Shown piece after piece: positions 8,501 to 10,782 of a DNA stretch of 10,782 nucleotides. The notes beneath the pieces are model-generated. The model was given only the letters and a program-made list of their open reading frames with translations. It was not told where the DNA came from and searched no databases. The position numbers and the translations under genes were made by a program. Each line of letters starts with the position of its first letter. The stretch's first letter is position 1. The DNA lies in assembly GCA_036939975.1 (NCBI GenBank), contig JALLPB010001514.1, positions 1 to 10,782 on the forward strand, given 5' to 3'. Origin of the DNA: Cyclostephanos tholiformis (lineage: Eukaryota > Bacillariophyta > Thalassiosirophyceae > Thalassiosirales > Thalassiosiraceae).

Positions 8501-10185
8501 GGTCGGTCTCCTTACCAGTCAGGGCGGCGGCGGAGGCGGTTACTCTACGTCGTCGAAATGGTCAGAGATTGCCGGATACTCAGCATCCCTATGGGGCATA
8601 TCTGTTTTGTCAATGATCAAGCATTTCCTCCCCGATGGCGGAGCGGAGGTATGGCGCAAAGTGTCGGCACTGACTTTCGTCATGGGGCTGTTCGTATCTT
8701 TCGCCGCTCCGGCCATTCCGGGTTCCTCCCCGTCCTCGTCGTCGTTGTTGGAAGACGGCTATGCATTTCAATCAGTATCAAGTTTGGATGCGGAGGACGA
8801 CGTTGCCACTGGCGGTTGGGGCTTAGTGTCTGCTTTTTTGGCAATCATGTTGGCCATATCGGGCCCTCTTGAGCTCAGAGAGATGAAAGATGACGCCGGA
8901 AGACGAGACTCTCGACAATTTCTTCGCCTGATAATATTTGGGATGATGTTTGGATGCGGGCTCTCGTGGTTCATTACCATGCAGAGCATGAGTAAGGATA
9001 TATTCATACCCATTTTCGTCACGACTTTCTCCTGTATGGCGATGTCAACTTTGGGAACTGTCGCTGCAGTTATGGGTTACTTCCTCGAAGTGAGAGAATT
9101 CGTCGAGGTGGAACAAATCGCCAATTTGTGGGCTGGTGTGGGATTCCCCGTGTTTTTCGTCATCTCAAGCGTGTCGTTATCCGCCCACGCGTACCCTTTT
9201 GGAATCGGTGGCTGGGCATCCACATATCTCAGTGTTTGTGGACTACTTGCCGGCGCCTTCAGCGTCATGGTGCGCATACGAGAAGAGAAATCCCCTACCA
9301 CTCGAGGATACGGCAATATGGGATGCGTCATATCATGGCTCTGTGCAATCATTGTTATGTATGGCCGGTATGGGCTAGCTGGTGTAGGCGTCGTTGGCAC
9401 AACTTCTATTGCTGGCATTCCGGTAAGGATTCTTCGTGCGCAATCGTGCGCTTGGTTACTGTGGTTGAATCCCGTTCCCTCATTTTTGAACCTTCCTCAA
9501 CTTGTGAATGCAGGCGTCAGTTTGGGGCACTTTGCTGTGCTCTCCCATTCTACTTCTCCTGGAAGGAGAAGGAAGCGCCGGGAGCGGCAGGAAGAAGTAC
9601 CACATAACATCGACAAAATTGAAACCAAAAGGTCTGATCCTTTCGTCGCTGACTCGATCGAATTGGTTTGCACCACCGTTTGTAGGGACGATAGCAGTGT
9701 TCCTAGCGTCGTCCTGCTACGCAATATTTCTACGGGGCTGTGTGCTGTCGAAATTCAGCTTCCTGTTCGGCACCAGTGATTCGATCACGAGCCAAGATGA
9801 TTTATTTTCTTTCGTCTACGGTTCCGCCCATAGAACCACGGGGGTGAAGGCATTGGATGAAGTCGCCAAAATGGCCAAGAAGAGCATAGTTCACACGAGG
9901 ACCCTGGTCGCCGCCTCTAAGCTCAGTGGCAGTGGGATATGGACTTCTAAAAGCATGTTGGGTCCTTTGGTGCACCTTCTGGGGCTTCTTTCGACCCTTC
10001 CCGGCATTCAATACCTTGTGAAGCATTCATGCTATGGAAAGGCCCCGCCGCCCAGCATGGTCATGCTGGCCGTATCTCTTAACATCTTCTCAATATTTAT
10101 CGGCCGTGGCATTCCGAGTTTAGTCGCCGTGGCTATAATGGGCTTGGCTGGAGGAATATTGCAATTCACAATTGCTCAATATTAA
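5511..10185 (+). CDS. Large polytopic membrane protein of unknown family (two exons, 1527 aa)
   Basis: I do not recognise this protein. Exon 1 is 5511-9422 (residues 1-1304) and exon 2 is 9514-10185 (1305-1527), joined in frame by a phase-0 intron. Residues 1-200 are predicted disordered: Pro runs (33-40, 71-76), an 11-Ser run (79-89) and an Asp-rich stretch (149-161). From about 205 onward hydrophobic segments recur, for example 206-236, 268-296, 358-388, 446-466, 543-592, 622-646, 661-681, 701-764, 785-804, 818-842, 857-907, 922-938, 970-1000, 1051-1070, 1139-1192, 1205-1254, 1271-1320, 1356-1378, 1452-1472 and 1485-1524, giving roughly 25-30 helices. Gly-rich loops (about 243-267, 299-313, 474-483) and Ser-rich loops separate the early helices. 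No catalytic, transporter or nucleotide-binding motif was recognised. The start was chosen for its A-rich context; Met99 is an alternative. The gene is complete, with a convergent neighbour downstream. Confidence 0.85.
6411..6447 (+). other. G-tract cluster, quadruplex-prone, in coding sequence
   Basis: Runs of 5, 8, 5 and 7 G lie within 37 bases and encode a Gly-rich loop (about residues 301-312) after a membrane segment. They meet the usual four-tract G-quadruplex pattern on the coding strand. Similar clusters lie at 6509-6527 and 6945-6974. Confidence 0.6.
6509..6527 (+). other. Poly-G tract (8 G, A, 10 G) in coding sequence
   Basis: The tract follows a TCG repeat and encodes GGEGGG. It is quadruplex-prone and also a likely place for sequencing length errors, although the long frame continues through it. 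Confidence 0.6.
6945..6974 (+). other. Poly-G tracts (10, 5 and 8 G) in coding sequence
   Basis: The three runs encode the Gly-rich loop VGGGGGVGDERGG. A separate run of 10 G lies at 6821-6830. The frame is preserved across all of them. Confidence 0.6.
9423..9513 (+). other. Spliceosomal intron, 91 nt, phase 0
   Basis: The donor is CCG|GTAAGG at 9423 and the acceptor is AATGCAG|GCG ending at 9513. A branch-like CTCAAC lies at 9496-9501, about 14 bases before the acceptor. Its length is not a multiple of three. Removing it switches from the frame of 5511 to the frame of exon 2, which continues as hydrophobic membrane sequence. Without splicing the frame runs into a 118-residue tail, mostly hydrophilic after its first half, ending at 9779. 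Confidence 0.85.
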
Positions 10186-10204
10186 AGATTGCTCAATATT
10201 AAAG
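10171..10204. repeat. 17-bp tandem duplication spanning the stop codon
   Basis: Copies attgctcaatattaaag at 10171-10187 and 10188-10204 are identical. The first supplies the last codons and the TAA stop (10183-10185); the second lies just after the stop. Confidence 0.95.
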
Positions 10205-10564
10205 ATGTTATAATATTATAGGCATGGATTAAATAGTATTTTTACGTGTGTTTCTGTGCTGTATTTAGGGAGGGCGAGCATTGTAGTTTTTTTATAAATG
10301 AACTCCTTTAACATGAGAGCTTTTAAGTAAGAGCAGAGCAGAGTACGGCATGAAAAGGTGTCACAACTTGCGGAGACCGTAATATAAATTCTCCAATTAA
10401 AGTATCAAAAAAAAATTAAATACTGTACAACAACAAGCGAAATGAATATATTGGGGGTGTGCATTCACTCCAAACGATTCCTTTCTTGCATTTTTCTTTC
10501 TCACATACATGGTATTAAAATATTGTTCCCCCGACACTATCCATCCATTTCCTTGATTTTTCCA
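10186..10564. other. Intergenic region between convergent genes
   Basis: This AT-rich stretch between two convergent stop codons holds the second 17-bp repeat, an ATTAAA hexamer at 10228-10233 that might act as a polyadenylation signal, poly-T and poly-A runs (tttttttataaatg near 10290, aaaaaaaaattaaa near 10410), and no believable coding frame. It is probably the two 3' UTRs. Confidence 0.55.
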
Positions 10565-10769
10565 TCATGCCAAATTCGGCGCATCGTACTTGCTGCCCTT
10601 CGCGCCACCGGCCGGAATAGCGGTCGATGCCACCGGATCCTGTGTCGATAGGAACGCCCGACTCGTGAATCGATCTAGGCACAGCAGGCCGAAGAGGAGG
10701 TAGGCGAGGGAACAGCACGCTCTGAGGAAACGTTTGGTCGTTTTGAGTTTATTTTTGTTTTCGTTTGGT
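10565..10769 (-). CDS. 3' end of a convergent gene, partial, one hydrophobic segment
   Basis: On the minus strand an open frame runs without a stop from the contig end to TGA at 10567-10565. It reads LKTTKRFLRACCSLAYLL, FGLLCLDRFTSRAFLS, TQDPVASTAIPAGGAKG and SKYDAPNLA. A Lys/Arg-rich stretch precedes about 16 hydrophobic residues, resembling a signal anchor or the last membrane span of a longer protein. No ATG is present in this frame, so the start lies beyond the contig or behind an intron; tttcctcag at about 10732-10724 is a possible acceptor. Codons are CpG-rich like the neighbouring host gene. The leftmost few codons next to the end come from adapter sequence. No family was recognised. 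An alternative is a chance frame of about 68 codons. Confidence 0.5.
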
Positions 10770-10782
10770 AGATCGGAAGAGC
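10770..10782 (+). other. Sequencing adapter remnant at contig end
   Basis: The last 13 bases are AGATCGGAAGAGC, exactly the start of the common Illumina adapter. An exact 13-base match at the very edge is best explained as untrimmed adapter read-through and not as genomic DNA. Confidence 0.9.

Noticed and set aside
9508..10185. Separate gene starting at ATG 9508
   Set aside because: The ATG overlaps the acceptor site; a good donor and acceptor join this frame to the upstream membrane protein with continuous hydrophobic character.
10515..10718. 67-codon minus-strand ATG frame
   Set aside because: It overlaps the more protein-like frame ending at 10565 and its residues show no membrane segment or pattern.
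1..10782. tRNA, rRNA or other structural RNA genes
   Set aside because: No cloverleaf-like arrangement or conserved rRNA string was seen on reading both strands; a covariance search was not possible.

Overview
The window looks like nuclear DNA of a eukaryotic microalga, most likely a diatom or another stramenopile. This is inferred from the types of transposon relic present, the single short GT-AG intron in the host gene and the A-rich start context; there is no marker gene to prove it. The right edge ends exactly in a 13-base Illumina adapter sequence, so it is probably the end of a short-read contig.

Layout: (1) 71-2221, minus strand: a decayed non-LTR retrotransposon (LINE-like) reading endonuclease, linker, reverse transcriptase, with four in-frame stops, at least two frameshifts and a mutated catalytic motif. 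(2) 2242-2819: non-coding DNA with a pair of near-identical 103-bp direct repeats, small hairpins and a 22-bp perfect palindrome. (3) 2820-4002, plus strand: a PIF/Harbinger-like DDE transposase relic that keeps one reading frame for about 1.07 kb but carries nine nonsense codons and almost no CpG. (4) 4003-4550: an AT-rich array of 14-bp palindromes inside a tandemly duplicated unit of about 190 bp. (5) 4493-5333, minus strand: a second degraded coding region (acidic, RGG-like and Met/Gln-rich), probably the accessory ORF of the same Harbinger-type element, cut off at a (GATTA)n microsatellite at 5334-5367.

(6) 5511-10185, plus strand: the one intact host gene. It encodes an unrecognised, very large polytopic membrane protein. 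Two overlapping reading frames are joined by a 91-base phase-0 intron (9423-9513) into 1527 residues with roughly 25-30 predicted membrane helices. The first half is extremely CpG-rich with TCG/GTC and poly-G low complexity. (7) 10186-10564: a 3' intergenic region. (8) 10565 to the contig end, minus strand: the 3' end of a convergent gene with a single hydrophobic segment.

No operon-like cooperation is expected. The strongest biological signal is the contrast between the CpG-stripped, nonsense-riddled Harbinger remnant with its decaying palindrome array and the CpG-rich intact gene starting about 150 bp away. It suggests cytosine methylation and deamination confined to the transposon.
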